Shown: one piece after another, positions 8,297 to 17,473 of the stretch
Layout of the letters: each line of letters starts with the position of its first letter
How positions within the stretch are numbered: position 1 is the first letter of the stretch
Assembly: GCA_002282385.1 (NCBI GenBank)
Contig: NCJG01000001.1
Span: forward strand, 186,001-250,000
Length of the DNA stretch: 64,000 nt
From: Sphingomonadales bacterium 39-57-19
GTDB lineage: Bacteria > Pseudomonadota > Alphaproteobacteria > Sphingomonadales > Sphingomonadaceae
Reading direction: 5' to 3'
Notes under the pieces: generated by a model
The model's database searches: none
What the model was told of the DNA's origin: nothing
What the model saw: only the letters and a program-made list of their open reading frames with translations
Program-made: the position numbers and the translations under genes

Positions 8297-10621
8297 TCAG
8301 CTGATCGTTACAAAGCTGTCCATCACCCGTTTGCGGCCCGCCTGTTCGAATTCGATCTCAAGCTTATTTCCTTCGATCTCCGCGATTTCGCCATAACCGA
8401 ATTTCTCGTGGAAGACGCGTAGGCCGATGCTGAGGTCACTGCGACCTTTATTGCCAAGGCTGACCGCGCTGCGGGTATTTTCCGGTATGCGCTGTGGGCG
8501 CGGGTTAAATCCGCCGGATGTGGCTGCCCGTTGCCAGCCCGGGCCACGCGCATTGCTGCGGCCTTGGTTGGCGGCCGCCAGATGCGCGAACGGGTCCGTT
8601 TGTTCGCTCCAGTTGGCACGCCAAAGTGATGCGCCGCCGGTCATGGTCTGCTCGGCCTCAATATGGTCAAGGGGCAGTTCCTCAATGAAACGGCTGGGAA
8701 TGCTGCTGGTCCATTGGCCGTAAATGCGCCGGTTCGCCGCATGGATGATGGTGCACCGGCGTTTCGCGCGGGTTATCGCAACATAAGCCAGTCGGCGTTC
8801 TTCTTCCAACGAAGCAAGGCCGCCTTCATCAAGCGCACGTTGCGATGGGAAAATGCCTTCCTCCCATCCGACGAGGAAGACATTGTCATATTCAAGGCCC
8901 TTGGCGGCATGAATGGTCATGATCGTGACACTTGCGCCGGTATCGCCGCGGTCATTGTCCATAACCAGGCTGACATGTTCCAGAAACTCGCCCAGCGTTT
9001 CATATTCTTCCATCGCGCGGGCAAGCTCGCTTAAGTTTTCGAGGCGGGCCGAGGCTTCGGTGCTGCGTTCTGCCTGCAAAACGGCCGTATAGCCGCATTC
9101 ATCCATGATCAGCCGCGTCAGGTTCGCTGGCGACATGTGCGCCGCTTCGTCGCGCCAGCGGGCGATATCGACCACCAAATCGGCGAGCGACTTGCGGGCC
9201 TTGCCGGTTAGCTCATCGGTTCCAACCAATCGCGCGGCGGCGACCGAAAGCGGCGCACGCTCTGCGCGGGCAACAATGTGGATTTTTTCGACCGCTTTGT
9301 CGCCGATACCGCGTTTTGGCACGTTGACGATACGTTCAAAGGCCAAGTCGTCGGCCGGCTGGTTTACTATACGCAAATAGGCAATGGCATCGCGTATTTC
9401 GGCGCGTTCGTAAAAGCGAAAACCGCCGACTATCCGATAGTTAACGCCGATTTGTATGAAGCGGTCTTCGAATTCACGGGTCTGGTGCTGCGCGCGCACG
9501 AGTATAGCGACGCTGTCGAGGCTTTCGCCTTTATATTGCAATGCTTCAATTTCTTCGCCGACGCGGCGGGCTTCTTCCGGACCGTCCCACACGCCGATGA
9601 TGTGGACTTTTTCCCCATCGTCGAGTTCCGTCCACAATGTTTTGCCGAGCCGCGTGCTGTTGGCGTCGATGAGGCCAGAGGCGGCGGCCAAAATATGCGG
9701 CGTGCTGCGATAATTCTGTTCGAGTTTAATCGTCTTCGCGCCAGGGAAGTCTTTTTCAAAGCGCAGAATGTTGGCAACCTCTGCGCCGCGCCATGAATAA
9801 ATGCTTTGGTCATCGTCACCGACGCAGCAAATATTTTTGCGCTTCTGTGCGAGCAGGCGCAGCCAAAGATATTGGACGGCGTTCGTGTCCTGATATTCGT
9901 CGACGAGAATATATTTAAACTGGGCCTGATATTTTTCGAGGATATCGCGGTTGTTCTTCAACAGATTCAGCCCGTGCAGTAACAAATCGCCAAAGTCGCA
10001 CGCGTTCAGGGCAAGCAGGCGCGCCTGATACAGCGCGTACATCCGTTGGCCCTTACCATTGGCGAAAGCCTCATTATCACCGGCGTCGAGATCGGAGGGT
10101 GACTTGCCGGCGTTTTTCCATTTGTCCAACAATGCCGCGAGCCCGCGCGCCGGAAATCGTTTCTCGTCCAAATCTTCCGACTGAATAAGCTGCTTAAGCA
10201 ATCTGATCTGATCATCGGTGTCGATAATCGTGAAATTGCTTTGCAATCCGATTATTTCGGCATGGCGGCGAAGCAGCTTTGCCCCAATGCTGTGAAACGT
10301 ACCAAGCCATGGCATGCCTTCCACCGCGGAACCGACCATTGCGCCAATACGCTCACGCATTTCACGCGCGGCTTTGTTGGTGAAGGTCACGGCGAGAATT
10401 TCGGACGGCCATGCAAGGCGCGTGTACAAAATCTGCGCCATACGCGCCGTTAATGCGGCCGTTTTCCCTGTGCCCGCTCCGGCCAGCAGAAGCACGGGGC
10501 CTTCAGTGGTTAAAACGGCTTCGCGCTGCGGCGCGTTCAAACCGTCCAACCAAGGCGGCGTCGGGGCGGGGGAGGGATGATTCACGTGCGAACGATTAGG
10601 GAACAGATCATCGAAGGGCAA
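8297..10621 (-). CDS. uvrD: UvrD/PcrA-type DNA helicase
   Basis: The SF1A helicase unwinds DNA 3' to 5' in nucleotide excision and mismatch repair. The Q motif GLNAPQREAV and Walker A AGAGTGKT are followed by motif Ia TFTNKAAREM, motif II VDEYQDTN, motif III GDDDQSIYSWRGA, motif IV QNYRST, motif V TIHAAKGLEY and motif VI YVAITRAKR. The C-terminus ends in a Tudor-like segment (RVFHEKFGYGEIAEIEGNKL region). An open frame runs back to 10762, but those codons overlap the divergent MFS gene. I place the start at a TTG at 10621; a GTG at 10585 is the alternative. No strong ribosome site decides it. Confidence 0.88.
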   Translation of the reverse strand: MPFDDLFPNRSHVNHPSPAPTPPWLDGLNAPQREAVLTTEGPVLLLAGAGTGKTAALTARMAQILYTRLAWPSEILAVTFTNKAAREMRERIGAMVGSAVEGMPWLGTFHSIGAKLLRRHAEIIGLQSNFTIIDTDDQIRLLKQLIQSEDLDEKRFPARGLAALLDKWKNAGKSPSDLDAGDNEAFANGKGQRMYALYQARLLALNACDFGDLLLHGLNLLKNNRDILEKYQAQFKYILVDEYQDTNAVQYLWLRLLAQKRKNICCVGDDDQSIYSWRGAEVANILRFEKDFPGAKTIKLEQNYRSTPHILAAASGLIDANSTRLGKTLWTELDDGEKVHIIGVWDGPEEARRVGEEIEALQYKGESLDSVAILVRAQHQTREFEDRFIQIGVNYRIVGGFRFYERAEIRDAIAYLRIVNQPADDLAFERIVNVPKRGIGDKAVEKIHIVARAERAPLSVAAARLVGTDELTGKARKSLADLVVDIARWRDEAAHMSPANLTRLIMDECGYTAVLQAERSTEASARLENLSELARAMEEYETLGEFLEHVSLVMDNDRGDTGASVTIMTIHAAKGLEYDNVFLVGWEEGIFPSQRALDEGGLASLEEERRLAYVAITRAKRRCTIIHAANRRIYGQWTSSIPSRFIEELPLDHIEAEQTMTGGASLWRANWSEQTDPFAHLAAANQGRSNARGPGWQRAATSGGFNPRPQRIPENTRSAVSLGNKGRSDLSIGLRVFHEKFGYGEIAEIEGNKLEIEFEQAGRKRVMDSFVTIS

Positions 10622-10688
10622 TGCACTTTTCCGCTTTCCTTTCGCCGCCGTCGGTGCCAGCAGAAATGTAGGACAAGGGGGGAGCAAA

Positions 10689-11972
10689 ATGACAACCACC
10701 AACGCAGGTGAAGCCGCAACCGCGACTGCTCCTTCGCATCGTCGCATTCTTGGCGCGGCCATGGCCGGAACGGCCGTCGAATTCTATGATTTTTATATTT
10801 TCGCAACGGCCGCTTCGCTGGTCTTTGGCCCGCTATTCTTTCCGCAATCGAGCCCCGAGGCTCAGTTGCTGCAAAGCTGGCTGACCTTTGCGTTGGCCTT
10901 TATCGCCCGGCCGGTTGGCGCGCTGGTCTTTGGTCACTATGGCGACCGCATCGGGCGCAAGGCAACGCTTGTCTGGTCGTTGATGATCATGGGCGTATCG
11001 ACTTTTCTGATTGCGCTGCTGCCGACCTACGCCGTTGCCGGTTGGATCGCGCCGGCGCTTTTATGCCTTTTGCGTTTCGGTCAGGGCTTTGGACTTGGCG
11101 GCGAATGGGGCGGAGCAGCGTTGCTTGCGGTGGAAAATGCACCCAAGGGCAAGGTCGCGCGCTATGGAATGTTCCCGCAACTCGGCGCGCCCGTGGGTTT
11201 CATCCTGTCGAACGGCCTGTTCCTGATCCTTGGCCTCATACTCAGCGATTCCGAGTTCCGTGAATGGGGCTGGCGCATTCCATTTGTGTTGAGCGCGCTT
11301 CTGGTCGGCATTGGTTTGTGGGTCCGCCTTCGTTTGACCGAAACGCCAGCGTTTGCCGCAGCACTAGAAGAGGCTCCGCCGCCGCGCGTTCCGATGGCAG
11401 AGGTTGTGCGCACCCACCCACGCCAACTGTTCGGCGGCACATTTGCGGCGATCGCCTGCTTTGCGATCTTTTATCTCTCGACCGCTTTTGCGCTCGGCTA
11501 TGGCACAACCAAATTGGGCATCGCGCGCGAGGCCTTTCTGGGCATCCAGCTGATCTCGATCCTGTTCATGGCCGCTGGTATCATTGTTTCGGGTTACTGG
11601 GCCGATCGGACCAGCCCGGCCCGGGTGCTAGCGATTGGATGCGCGGCGCTGGTTGGCGCAAGTTTCGCAACCGGGCCATGGCTGGGCAGCGGTGACCTGA
11701 TGCTCACCGGGATGTATCTTTCGCTGCTGCTCTTTGTGATGGGGCTGGTTTACGGACCACTTGGCGCATGGCTGCCGGGGCTGTTTGCTGCGCGGGTGCG
11801 CTATACGGGTGCATCGATTTGCTTCAACGCAGCGGGGATATTGGGTGGCGCGCTGGCCCCTAACATCGCTTTGAAACTATCGGAGTCAGGCCTTGAATAT
11901 GTCGGCTATTATCTGGCTGCTATTGCGCTGTTCAGCCTTGCCGGGCTTTGGATGCTACGCCCGGCGAAATAG
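10689..11972 (+). CDS. MFS transporter, metabolite:H+ symporter (MHS) family
   Basis: A 427-residue, 12-helix permease. The start AGTAVEFYDFYIFATAA, GHYGDRIGRK after helix 2 and the RFGQGFGLGGEWGGA motif are typical of the MHS family (ShiA, KgtP and ProP relatives), which import organic acids, shikimate or betaines with protons. A very good ribosome site, GGGGAGC at 10679-10685, precedes the ATG. It is divergent from uvrD with about 67 bases between the starts. The substrate cannot be told from the sequence. Confidence 0.85.
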   Translation: MTTTNAGEAATATAPSHRRILGAAMAGTAVEFYDFYIFATAASLVFGPLFFPQSSPEAQLLQSWLTFALAFIARPVGALVFGHYGDRIGRKATLVWSLMIMGVSTFLIALLPTYAVAGWIAPALLCLLRFGQGFGLGGEWGGAALLAVENAPKGKVARYGMFPQLGAPVGFILSNGLFLILGLILSDSEFREWGWRIPFVLSALLVGIGLWVRLRLTETPAFAAALEEAPPPRVPMAEVVRTHPRQLFGGTFAAIACFAIFYLSTAFALGYGTTKLGIAREAFLGIQLISILFMAAGIIVSGYWADRTSPARVLAIGCAALVGASFATGPWLGSGDLMLTGMYLSLLLFVMGLVYGPLGAWLPGLFAARVRYTGASICFNAAGILGGALAPNIALKLSESGLEYVGYYLAAIALFSLAGLWMLRPAK

Positions 11973-11993
11973 CCGCCCGTCCAGGATCACAAG

Positions 11994-12023
11994 GCCGGCG
12001 GCAATCAACACGCCGCCGCCGGC
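11994..12023. terminator. GC-rich hairpin between convergent genes
   Basis: GCCGGCGGC (11994-12002) pairs with GCCGCCGGC (12015-12023), 9 bp with a 12-base loop, between the MHS transporter and rsmD stops. There is no T-run, so termination would be weak or factor assisted. Confidence 0.4.
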
Positions 12024-12035
12024 TTGGCGCGGCTT

Positions 12036-12590
12036 TCATGCCTGATCATGATCCGGACGCAGCAATGTGATCCGTGCCTTGCCGACGTTGCGCACGGTAT
12101 CGACGGTGAAGCCCTTGACCTCGACATCTTCTTTGATGCTGGTCTCAACGCTGATCCATGCGGAGGGTGCAAACCATCCAAAACGGCCAAGCTTGTCCAG
12201 CGCTACCGACCCAGCGCCGCTGAGATAGGGTGGGTCCATCAGGACGATGTCGGCAGGCTTCAGGGCGCTGCCCATCGACAATACCGATGATTTGCGGACA
12301 TCGCATCGGTCTTTGCCGCCCAGCTTTGCAATATTCTTTTCAAGCGCGTCGAGCGCCAGATGGTCCTGCTCGACAAAGGTGCAATGCGCCGCACCGCGCG
12401 ACAAAGCCTCAAGCCCCAGCGCGCCTGAACCTGCAAACAGGTCGAGCACCCGCAAATCTTCGAATGAACCCAGCCGGCTAGTGAGCATGGAAAACAATGT
12501 CTCACGCGTACGATCTGCCGTCGGCCGTGTCGTATCACCCTTGGGCGCCACCAACGGACGTGAACGCCACTCCCCTGAAATGATACGCAT
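12036..12590 (-). CDS. rsmD: 16S rRNA (guanine(966)-N(2))-methyltransferase
   Basis: The 184-residue Rossmann-fold methyltransferase modifies G966 of 16S rRNA. It opens with MRIISGEWRSRPL, carries the SAM-binding loop LDLFAGSGALGLEALSRGA and the catalytic DPPY at residues 119-122, all characteristic of RsmD. The start codon shares one base with the stop of rluB (TAATG), so the two RNA-modification genes are translationally coupled. The ADRTRETLF segment near residue 26 is the conserved RsmD N-terminal helix. Confidence 0.93.
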   Translation of the reverse strand: MRIISGEWRSRPLVAPKGDTTRPTADRTRETLFSMLTSRLGSFEDLRVLDLFAGSGALGLEALSRGAAHCTFVEQDHLALDALEKNIAKLGGKDRCDVRKSSVLSMGSALKPADIVLMDPPYLSGAGSVALDKLGRFGWFAPSAWISVETSIKEDVEVKGFTVDTVRNVGKARITLLRPDHDQA

Positions 12591-13435
12591 TATTTCAATG
12601 TCTTTCGAAATTCGATGAGGTCGACGCGGCGCACTTCGCCGACGGTGCCGGGTGCAAGCTCACCCAATACAAATGGCCCATAACGCGTGCGGATCAGACG
12701 GCTGACTTCAAGTCCAAGATGTTCAAGGACACGGCGCACTTCACGATTCTTGCCCTCGGTCAGGGTCATTTCAACCCAACCATTGCGGCCAGTCCGACGC
12801 TCCAGATTGGCGTCGATTTTGCCATATTTGACGCCTTCAATTTCAATGCCGTGGATCAGCTCTTCCAGCTGTTCCTGACTGACGTCACCAAAGCAGCGCG
12901 CGCGATATGTCCGCTCCACGCCAGTCGACGGCAATTCCATCTGGCGTTTGAATTCGCCATCATTGGTGAGCAGCAACAAGCCTTCAGTGTTCAAATCCAA
13001 CCGTCCAATGGGCATGAGGCGCGGCAGGTCTTTGGGTAGAACGTCGTAAATCGTCTTACGCCCACTAAAGTCGCGTTCGGCCGTCAGGCAGCCCTCAGGC
13101 TTATGGAACATGTACAATTGCGTAGGCGCAGGTTGACCAACCGCCTTGCCATCAACAGCGACACCGCGCAGCGATTTCAGCAATGTTGCAGGGGTTTCGA
13201 CCTTCTCATCATTCAACGTCACACGGCCATCGGCAATCATACGTTCGATTTCGCGACGCGACGCAACACCCGCCCGCGCGAGCAGCTTTGCGATACGTTC
13301 TTCGCCATCCTTACGCTCCAACGCACCCTTGCTCGGCGCGGCGTTAGGGTTGGGCTTACGGACGGGTTTGCTGTCCCAACGCAGGCGCGGTGGCTTGGCT
13401 GGACGGGCAGGGGCTTTTGAAGGAGGTTTTACCAT
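12590..13435 (-). CDS. rluB: Ribosomal large subunit pseudouridine synthase B type
   Basis: The product (281 residues from the preferred start) has a basic N-terminal tail rich in Pro, Lys and Arg (about residues 1-40), an S4 RNA-binding domain at about 45-100 and the RsuA/RluB catalytic domain. GRLDLNTEGLLLLTNDG contains the nucleophile Asp147. It should convert U2605 of 23S rRNA to pseudouridine. The ATG at 13435 follows AAAGG by 6 bases and is preferred over the ATG at 13453, which overlaps the divergent permease frame. It is coupled to rsmD. Confidence 0.9.
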   Translation of the reverse strand: MVKPPSKAPARPAKPPRLRWDSKPVRKPNPNAAPSKGALERKDGEERIAKLLARAGVASRREIERMIADGRVTLNDEKVETPATLLKSLRGVAVDGKAVGQPAPTQLYMFHKPEGCLTAERDFSGRKTIYDVLPKDLPRLMPIGRLDLNTEGLLLLTNDGEFKRQMELPSTGVERTYRARCFGDVSQEQLEELIHGIEIEGVKYGKIDANLERRTGRNGWVEMTLTEGKNREVRRVLEHLGLEVSRLIRTRYGPFVLGELAPGTVGEVRRVDLIEFRKTLK

Positions 13436-13526
13436 AAAGCGCCTTTGACGCATGTTGCTTCAAAAGTCACTGGCCATTCAGGAAAATGCCGTTAGTCATC
13501 TGCGCAACACGCTCAGAGGGGTCCGC

Positions 13527-15089
13527 ATGTCAGTTGATTTGCAACGTTTTATCATTTTTGCCGCCATTTTGATCGCATTGCCGGTTATCGCAATGCTGGT
13601 TCCGGCCTTCCGGCCCTATATGCGCAAAAACCCGGTGATTACGTTCCTGCTGGGCATTTCGAGCGGCTTTCCGTTAACGTTGCTGGTGGCCACAATGACA
13701 TTCTGGCTGGCGAAGGTCGGGATCGACACCGCGACCATTGGCTTTGCCGTCGCATTGGGCATTCCCTACACGATCAAATTCCTTTGGGCGCCGTTGGTGG
13801 ATAAGCTGCACTTGCCCGTGCTTACCAAGATATTCGGCCAACGCCGCAGCTGGTTGTTCTTCATTCAGGCGTTGCTGTTTGTGTCGATCTGGCAACTCGG
13901 CGCAAGCAACCCGCAGCCGGGCGAGATGGGCCTTTTCGCGATTTGGGCACTGATAACGGCGTTTCTCTCTGCGACACAGGACATCGTTATCGATGCCTAT
14001 CGTATCGAGATTTTGGAAGAAGAAGAATTCGCCCATGGTACCGCAACCAACCAGTTTGGCTATCGCACCGGCAATCTGATCGCTGGCGCAGGCACCATCT
14101 ATTTTGCCTCTCAGGAAGGGCTGGGGCTTGGCTGGGCAACTGCTTATGGTCTGACGGCTTTTTGCATCATCCCTGCCATCATCGGTGCCCTGTGGGCCGG
14201 CCCAGGCAAGTTTGTTGACCGCTTTGCCCATGTGGAGGGCATGAAGCCAAAACAGTGGCTGACAGAGGCTGTGGTGAACCCGTTCCGCGAGTTCCTCACG
14301 CGGCATGGCGCGTTCATCATCCTTGGTTTTGTTCTGGTGTACAAGGTTGGCGATGCCATGGGGCAGGCGATGTTAAGCCCGATGATCGTGGATCTTGGCT
14401 TTTCCGATCTGGATTACATTTCGGCGAACAAATTGTGGGGCTTTGGTGCGCTGATTGTGGGCTCCGCACTGGGTGCGCCATTCATCCTGTGGCTTGGCAT
14501 GGGCCGCGCGCTGCTGATTTCTGGTATGTTGATGATGTTCTCCAATGTCATGTTCATGATCTTGGCGGCGACGGGTAACAATTATTGGATGATGGTTGCG
14601 GCCATCTGTACCGAGAATTTGACCAGTGGTATCGGCCTGACGGTGTTTGCGACCTATTTGTCGGGACTATCGAGCATCGCTTACACCGCAACGCAATTTG
14701 CGCTGCTGTCGTCCTTTGCGGGGGTTGGCCGTACGTTCATGGCGGGCCCGGCGGGGATTGTTGCGGAAAATGTCGGTTGGGTGGGCTTTTGGGGCTTTAC
14801 TGTCGTCGCAGCCATTCCGGGCATGGTCTTGCTATGGCTGCTGTGGAGCAAAGGCTATGTCGTCCAAAGCATTCATCAGGTTGAAGCGGTGGACGAGAAG
14901 GCTTTGAAGGAACCGGTCGGGCCTTTGCGTATCTTCGGATTCTTGCTCGTTGTGGCAGGCCTCATCGGACTGTTGCTGTCGCAGCCGCTGGAATTCCAAA
15001 CGAACCTTACTTTGGCATTTGCTGTGCTGTTAGTGGCGGGTGGATTGCTGGCGTGGAAGGGGCAGCCTAAGCGGTTGACGCAGCCTTAA
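13527..15089 (+). CDS. MFS permease, AmpG-like (muropeptide transporter family)
   Basis: A 520-residue membrane protein with about 13-14 hydrophobic segments. GISSGFPLTLLVATMTFWLA and GIPYTIKFLWAPLVD are the hallmark of AmpG-type permeases, which carry anhydro-muropeptides into the cytoplasm for recycling; SATQDIVIDAYRIEIL is also typical. I place the start at 13527, behind GAGGGG (13515-13521), instead of the in-frame ATG at 13452. No ampR or beta-lactamase gene is adjacent, although a class B3 enzyme occurs about 38 kb away. Some AmpG-like proteins have other substrates, so the transported compound is a family inference. Confidence 0.85.
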   Translation: MSVDLQRFIIFAAILIALPVIAMLVPAFRPYMRKNPVITFLLGISSGFPLTLLVATMTFWLAKVGIDTATIGFAVALGIPYTIKFLWAPLVDKLHLPVLTKIFGQRRSWLFFIQALLFVSIWQLGASNPQPGEMGLFAIWALITAFLSATQDIVIDAYRIEILEEEEFAHGTATNQFGYRTGNLIAGAGTIYFASQEGLGLGWATAYGLTAFCIIPAIIGALWAGPGKFVDRFAHVEGMKPKQWLTEAVVNPFREFLTRHGAFIILGFVLVYKVGDAMGQAMLSPMIVDLGFSDLDYISANKLWGFGALIVGSALGAPFILWLGMGRALLISGMLMMFSNVMFMILAATGNNYWMMVAAICTENLTSGIGLTVFATYLSGLSSIAYTATQFALLSSFAGVGRTFMAGPAGIVAENVGWVGFWGFTVVAAIPGMVLLWLLWSKGYVVQSIHQVEAVDEKALKEPVGPLRIFGFLLVVAGLIGLLLSQPLEFQTNLTLAFAVLLVAGGLLAWKGQPKRLTQP

Positions 15090-15091
15090 GG

Positions 15092-16432
15092 TCAGTCTGG
15101 ACTTTGACCGTTCGCGTGCAGCACTTCTCCGGCGAGATAGAGCGAACCGCAGATTAATACATTCGATGCCTGGCGATGGCTTGCAATGCGGTCCATCGCA
15201 GCGTCAACATCGCCGACCGGTGTGGCCAATGCGATGCCAAGTTGGTCTGTGGCTATCCGGCAGAGATCCAACGGATCATGATGCTCGTGGCCCGTAATCG
15301 GCACGGCGTATAGCGTTTCAATTTTGTGTGCGAATGGCGTCAGGAAACCAAGCGCGTCCTTGTTCATCAACATGCCGATGATGACGTGAACGGGCAGGCC
15401 GTCCTCAAGCGTTTTGGCAATCGCCGCCCCGGCATCAGGGTTATGGCCGCCATCTAGCCAGACGGTTGAACCACTCGGTAGTCGGTCAGTTAGTGGCCCC
15501 GCAGACAATGTTTGCATCCGTGCCGGCCAAAGTGTCCACTCCATCGCGGCAGACAGCGCTGCCTCTGGAATATGGATGGCGTTTTGATAGCGTAGCATTG
15601 CAATGGCCAAAGCCGCATTGTCGGCCTGATGCGCGCCTATCATGCGGGGAAGTGGCAGGTTGAGCTTTCCGGTGGCGTCGCGGTAATGCAGGCGGCCATC
15701 ATATACCGCCGAATCCCAACTTTCGCCGCGCGCATGCAACGGTGCGTTATGCAAAGTGGCTTGCGCGGCAACGGTGTTGGCCATTGATGCCGAATATTTT
15801 TGCGTGAGCAGAGGTGAATCGGACTTTGCAATTCCCGCCTTTTCAAAGGCAATGCGGTCGAGCGGCGGCATATCGGGAACACCGTCCTCCGCCGCCAATA
15901 AGAAGCCTTCATGATCCAATCCCAAGGATGCTATCCCGCACGCCACGGGCTGCGTGAGCACATTGGTCGCATCTAACCGGCCTCCCAGGCCGACTTCGAC
16001 GATGCAGGCATCGGCTGGTGTCCGCGCAAAGGCGCAAAAGGCGACTGCGGTGGTGACTTCAAAAAAGCTCGCTTCCAGCCCCTCGGCATGGTCCAAAACC
16101 TCCGAAAGCAGCGCGGAGAGAGTTGCGTCATCAATCAACTTGCCAGCAACGCGGATCCGCTCATTGAAACGCACCAGATGCGGGCTTGAATAGACATGCG
16201 TCGTCATGCCCGCCGCCTCAATCGCCCCGCGCAAAAACGCGCAGGTCGAACCTTTGCCGTTGGTGCCAGAGACATGGAACACCGGCGGAAGATTGAGGTG
16301 CGGATTACCGAGGCGCTCCAGCAACGCCGCAATACGCGTTAGCCCCAAGACATCCTTGCCGGGTGACAACATCGTCAGCCGGTCCAATTGCGCCTGTACA
16401 GCAGGGTCAGAGGAAATGGCGTGGTCAGGCAT
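15092..16432 (-). CDS. folC: Bifunctional folylpolyglutamate synthase/dihydrofolate synthase
   Basis: The 446-residue Mur-ligase-family enzyme adds glutamate to dihydropteroate and to folates. The P-loop VSGTNGKGSTCAFL, YSSPHLVRFNERI, the magnesium-binding FFEVTTAVAF region, EVGLGGRLDATN and WLDGGHNPDAG are all present in the expected order. It is the last gene of the minus-strand lapA-pyrF-trpFBA-accD-folC series, 36 bases after accD. accD-folC adjacency is the usual arrangement in many proteobacteria. It converges with the AmpG-like gene with only 2 bases between the stops. Confidence 0.95.
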   Translation of the reverse strand: MPDHAISSDPAVQAQLDRLTMLSPGKDVLGLTRIAALLERLGNPHLNLPPVFHVSGTNGKGSTCAFLRGAIEAAGMTTHVYSSPHLVRFNERIRVAGKLIDDATLSALLSEVLDHAEGLEASFFEVTTAVAFCAFARTPADACIVEVGLGGRLDATNVLTQPVACGIASLGLDHEGFLLAAEDGVPDMPPLDRIAFEKAGIAKSDSPLLTQKYSASMANTVAAQATLHNAPLHARGESWDSAVYDGRLHYRDATGKLNLPLPRMIGAHQADNAALAIAMLRYQNAIHIPEAALSAAMEWTLWPARMQTLSAGPLTDRLPSGSTVWLDGGHNPDAGAAIAKTLEDGLPVHVIIGMLMNKDALGFLTPFAHKIETLYAVPITGHEHHDPLDLCRIATDQLGIALATPVGDVDAAMDRIASHRQASNVLICGSLYLAGEVLHANGQSPD

Positions 16433-16468
16433 GCGGGAATGACAATATTGAGATTGGTTGTCGTTTAC

Positions 16469-17323
16469 TTAAGCCGCCTTCTTCTCAGGCGCGAGGTAGC
16501 CGATGAGCTGCGACAATACGCCGCGCAGTTCGTGGCGGTGGGTGACCATGTCGATCATGCCATGTTCCAGCAGATATTCGGCGCGCTGAAATCCTTCGGG
16601 CAGTTTCTCGCGAATTGTCTGCTCGATTACCCGCTGTCCGGCAAAACCGATGAGCGCGCCGGGTTCGGCAATCTGGACATCGCCCAGCATCGCGTAAGAC
16701 GCAGTAACGCCGCCGGTGGTGGGGTCCGTGAGTACAACGATGTAGGGCAGTCCCGCATCATGCAGCATCTGAATGGCAACGGTTGAACGCGGCATCTGCA
16801 TCAGGCTCAATATGCCCTCTTGCATGCGTGCGCCGCCTGCGGCTGTGAAGATGATGTAGGGGCATTTCGCGCGGATCGCGGCCTTTACAGCGTCAATGAA
16901 TGCCTCACCAACCGCCATGCCCATGGAACCGCCCATGAAGGCGAAATCCTGAACACTGACAACAACCGCTTGGCCGTCGATTTTACCACGCGCGCTCATC
17001 ATCGCGTCTTGCTCACCCGTTGCGAGGCGGGCGGCTTTGATGCGGTCGATATATCTCTTTGTATCTTTGAACTTCAACGGGTCTTCGCCGACAACGGGCG
17101 GTTTAAGCACGTCATAGCTGTCATCATCGAACAAAGCAGCAAAGCGTTCGGCGGGGCCAATGCGGCCATGATGGTCACATTTTGGACAGACAGACTGGTT
17201 TTCCTCAAATTCCTTGAGGAAGATCATCGCCTGACACCCCTTGCACTTGTGCCAGAGTGTTTCCGCCGTTTCGCGCTTGGCGATGAAGGGAATGGCGTTG
17301 CGGACGCGGGTGACCCAGTTCAT
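16469..17323 (-). CDS. accD: Acetyl-CoA carboxylase, carboxyltransferase subunit beta
   Basis: The 284-residue product is the beta half of the carboxyltransferase that makes malonyl-CoA. The N-terminal zinc ribbon is complete (Cys27, Cys30, Cys46, Cys49) and is followed by the crotonase-like domain with [11 protein letters not shown] and [10 protein letters not shown]. The ATG at 17323 has AGGGA about 9 bases upstream. A longer frame to 17386 exists only because a palindromic repeat upstream happens to be open, giving a spurious MLRQAQHYG start. It lies between trpA and folC. Confidence 0.95.
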   Translation of the reverse strand: MNWVTRVRNAIPFIAKRETAETLWHKCKGCQAMIFLKEFEENQSVCPKCDHHGRIGPAERFAALFDDDSYDVLKPPVVGEDPLKFKDTKRYIDRIKAARLATGEQDAMMSARGKIDGQAVVVSVQDFAFMGGSMGMAVGEAFIDAVKAAIRAKCPYIIFTAAGGARMQEGILSLMQMPRSTVAIQMLHDAGLPYIVVLTDPTTGGVTASYAMLGDVQIAEPGALIGFAGQRVIEQTIREKLPEGFQRAEYLLEHGMIDMVTHRHELRGVLSQLIGYLAPEKKAA

Positions 17324-17359
17324 GTTTTCTGTCCCTGTAAAATACGCAGTGTAAAATAT

Positions 17360-17466
17360 ACCGTAGTGCTGAGCCTGTCGAAGCACGCTTCCCAGGCTAA
17401 CGCTACACCCGAGAGGCGCCCATCGACGGACGCAGTCGCTGGGCGACTGCTGCTCAGGGCTACGGT
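17360..17466. repeat. Palindromic repeat element (REP/MITE-like, type 1)
   Basis: In the accD-trpA gap, CCGTAGTGCTGAGC (17361-17374) pairs with GCTCAGGGCTACGG (17452-17465), 12 of 14 positions, enclosing about 77 bases. A smaller hairpin GTGCT (17366-17370) and AGCAC (17382-17386) is nested in the left arm. The core motif GTGCTGAGCCTGTCGAAGCA is one I recall as a common dispersed repeat in sphingomonad genomes. Confidence 0.7.
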
Positions 17467-17473
17467 TTTGTAA

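Noticed and set aside
10622..10762. Longer N-terminus of UvrD
   Set aside because: It would overlap the start of the divergent MHS transporter, which has a strong ribosome site; family members have a short N-terminal tail.
13527..15089. AmpG-AmpR-beta-lactamase induction module
   Set aside because: There is no ampR or serine beta-lactamase beside the AmpG-like gene, and the B3 enzyme lies about 38 kb away in another operon.
17324..17386. N-terminal extension of accD
   Set aside because: The extra codons come from the palindromic repeat and lie before a good ribosome site and the conserved start.
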